Part shown: positions 4,394 through 6,022 of the stretch, piece after piece
How positions within the stretch are numbered: position 1 is the first letter of the stretch
Layout: every line of letters begins with the position of its first letter
Origin: Candidatus Giovannonibacteria bacterium RIFCSPHIGHO2_02_43_16
GTDB taxonomy: Bacteria; Patescibacteriota; Minisyncoccia; JACPKW01; UBA11713
Length of the DNA stretch: 6,022 nt
Reading direction: 5' to 3'
NCBI GenBank assembly: GCA_001778545.1
Contig: MFHJ01000014.1
Location: forward strand, 1 to 6,022
Program-made: the position numbers and the translations under genes
Notes under the pieces: generated by a model
Seen by the model: the letters and a program-made list of their open reading frames with translations, nothing else
The model's database searches: none
What the model was told of the DNA's origin: nothing

Positions 4394-6022
4394 GTTTTGG
4401 GGAATATTTTCTTTCTTTCTTATTTTTCGGAGTTCTGCCGATTTTGATAATTTTCTATTTTTATTTAAGGCGCCTGCGTATCCATAACGTATCTTCGAGT
4501 TTGTCGTTGCAGCTTTTTCTGGTATCCATACCGGAGGCGAGGCCCGATGAAAAAGAAAATCCAAACGAGGCAAGGAAAAATTTCATCGCCCAGATGGAGA
4601 AATTCCTGATGGGGCTTTCCGGGATGAAGGACGAAAGCTTTTTTGGGTTATTCGGCGGCTCGCCTTCTTTCGCACTTGAACTCGCGGCGCATAACGACGG
4701 CGCGGAGATTTTTTTCTATATCGCGTTCCCAAGGAAATTCGAAAATCTTCTGCAATCGCAGTTGCACGGCGCTTTTCCGGAGGCGAAAGTCGAGAAAGTT
4801 CTAGATTATAATATTTTCCATCCCTCCGGAGTTTCACGCGGAGCGACGCTTACTCTTGAAAAAAATAGTTTTCTTCCGATAAAGACGTACCAGAAAATAG
4901 AGTCTGATCCGGTTGAAACTATAACTTCAGCATTTTCCAAAATTGACGAATACGGCGAAGGAGCGGCTCTGCAGATTGTTTTGCGGCCTGGGGCAGAAAA
5001 ACTCTCGCACCCGATACATAAAGTAATAGAACGCCTGAAAAAAGGAACGCCACGAAAAGAAGCGCTCGGAGAGAGAAACATCGCCGAGACGACAATCGAT
5101 ACTTTCAAAACTCCCAAACATTTAAAGCCGGAAGAGAAAGCCAAGCCAGTGGTGTATGACGAGGGATTGGTCAAATTGCTTGAAGAAAAATCATCAAAGA
5201 CAATTTTTGATGCGAATATCCGTCTGATAGTTTCCGCGGGAGTTAAGGAAGAAGTCGACAGGATACTCAAAGAGTTTGAAGCGAGTTTCTACCAGTTTTC
5301 AAATCCCGAGGCGAATTCTTTTAAGATACAGAATATGTTCGGAAAAAATTTGCAAGATCTCGCGGAGAAATTTTCTTTTAGGTTTTTTGATTCTGGAGCG
5401 GCTATCCCGTTGAATGTTGAGGAAATATCTTCGATATTCCACTTCCCATATTCCAAAAAAGCGGCCCCGCAAGTGAGAATGCTAAAATCCCGCGAGGCGA
5501 CCCCGCCTGTAAATTTGCCGAAAGAAGGAATTTTGATCGGCAAAAGTTCTTTTCGCGGAGAAGAAAAAGAGGTCAGGATCAAAAAAGATGACAGGCGAAG
5601 GCACTTCTATACGATCGGGCAGACGGGCACAGGTAAATCTGTTTTGCTTCAAAATATGATTGCGCAGGATATCAAGAACGGCGAGGGTGTCGCGGTTATA
5701 GACCCGCACGGCGAGCTTATTGAAAAAATTCTTGAGCTTATTCCGAGAGAGCGGGCGGAGGACGTAATTTATTTCGATCCAGGGGACACTGCGTATCCGA
5801 TGGGATTAAACATGCTCGAATACGATCCGAGATTTCCGGAGCATAAAACTTTGATCGTAAACGAGCTTTTGGATATTTTTAACAAACTATTTAATATGGC
5901 CACTGCCGGCGGACCAATGTTCGAGCAGTATTTCAGGAACGCGGCTCTGCTTGTCATGGAAGATCCGGAGTCCGGGAATACGCTTTTAGAGATCGAGAAA
6001 ATATTGGCGGATAAATCTTTCA
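4390..6022 (+). CDS. Membrane-anchored VirD4/TraG-like (HerA-related) P-loop ATPase, 3' truncated by the window
   Basis: The frame stays open for 544 codons and runs off the edge. Residues about 5-26 are one hydrophobic helix (F-L-S-F-L-F-F-G-V-L-P-I-L-I-I-F) followed by R-R-L-R, predicting a single membrane anchor with the rest in the cytoplasm. Residues about 35-390 form an N-terminal region I cannot assign. The ATPase domain then starts: Walker A G-Q-T-G-T-G-K-S (410-417), Walker B-like strand V-A-V-I-D-P-H-G-E-L (434-443), F-D-P-G-D (462-466), F-E-Q-Y-F-R-N-A (511-518) and T-L-L-E-I-E-K-I-L (531-539). The I-D-P-H-G strand and these later blocks are typical of coupling-protein or conjugative-transfer ATPases, hexamers that pump DNA or protein through a membrane. 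The arginine finger and sensor regions lie beyond the window. It overlaps the 131-aa gene by ATGA. It may serve type IV secretion or DNA uptake; no other secretion genes are visible. Confidence 0.9.
   Translation, partial: MSFGEYFLSFLFFGVLPILIIFYFYLRRLRIHNVSSSLSLQLFLVSIPEARPDEKENPNEARKNFIAQMEKFLMGLSGMKDESFFGLFGGSPSFALELAAHNDGAEIFFYIAFPRKFENLLQSQLHGAFPEAKVEKVLDYNIFHPSGVSRGATLTLEKNSFLPIKTYQKIESDPVETITSAFSKIDEYGEGAALQIVLRPGAEKLSHPIHKVIERLKKGTPRKEALGERNIAETTIDTFKTPKHLKPEEKAKPVVYDEGLVKLLEEKSSKTIFDANIRLIVSAGVKEEVDRILKEFEASFYQFSNPEANSFKIQNMFGKNLQDLAEKFSFRFFDSGAAIPLNVEEISSIFHFPYSKKAAPQVRMLKSREATPPVNLPKEGILIGKSSFRGEEKEVRIKKDDRRRHFYTIGQTGTGKSVLLQNMIAQDIKNGEGVAVIDPHGELIEKILELIPRERAEDVIYFDPGDTAYPMGLNMLEYDPRFPEHKTLIVNELLDIFNKLFNMATAGGPMFEQYFRNAALLVMEDPESGNTLLEIEKILADKSF

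Noticed and set aside
4583..5270. Overlapping minus-strand frames of 84 and 154 codons
   Set aside because: They lie wholly opposite the open ATPase frame, have no start signals, and their products show no family features; they are antisense shadows.

Overview
The window looks like a piece of a Patescibacteria (Candidate Phyla Radiation) genome, most likely Parcubacteria-like. This is an inference from the small, tightly packed genes, the order HIT - rpsU - yqeY - ybeY - ftsA, a YbeY shorter than usual, and several starts with no Shine-Dalgarno sequence placed directly behind extended -10 boxes. All supported genes are on the + strand. TGA is used as a stop (131-aa gene ending at 4393), so the sequence fits the standard bacterial code rather than code 25.

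Region 1 (1-2323) is a housekeeping run. It holds the 3' end of a HIT-family nucleotide hydrolase, ribosomal protein bS21, a GatB/YqeY-domain protein, the rRNA endonuclease YbeY and the divisome ATPase FtsA. Genes here overlap or nearly touch: 1 nt for yqeY/ybeY and 16 nt for ybeY/ftsA. The exception is a strong 15-bp hairpin made of two self-palindromic arms between rpsU and yqeY. ftsZ does not follow ftsA in the window.

Region 2 (2324-3997) is accessory. It carries a short coiled-coil protein with a leaderless-type promoter, a 245-aa Glu/Lys-rich helical protein of unknown function, and a type II toxin-antitoxin pair (antitoxin-like 72 aa, RelE/ParE-like toxin 81 aa). The pair is flanked by two exact 19-bp copies of a promoter-plus-start-codon sequence. 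This suggests that the cassette arrived inside, or duplicated, the promoter of the downstream gene.

Region 3 (3998-6022) is a two-gene operon with a 4-nt ATGA overlap. A 131-aa helical protein is followed by a membrane-anchored P-loop ATPase of the VirD4/TraG-like, HerA-related type, which runs off the right edge. The ATPase has an N-terminal transmembrane segment, a Walker A motif GQTGTGKS and a Walker B strand ending in IDPHG. The pair probably serves DNA or protein transfer at the envelope, but the substrate cannot be read from the sequence.

No tRNA, rRNA, CRISPR array or insertion sequence was seen. The most notable signals are the repeated 6-nt spacing between -10 boxes and ATG codons (leaderless mRNAs), the repeat flanking the toxin-antitoxin cassette, and the nested palindrome ahead of yqeY.
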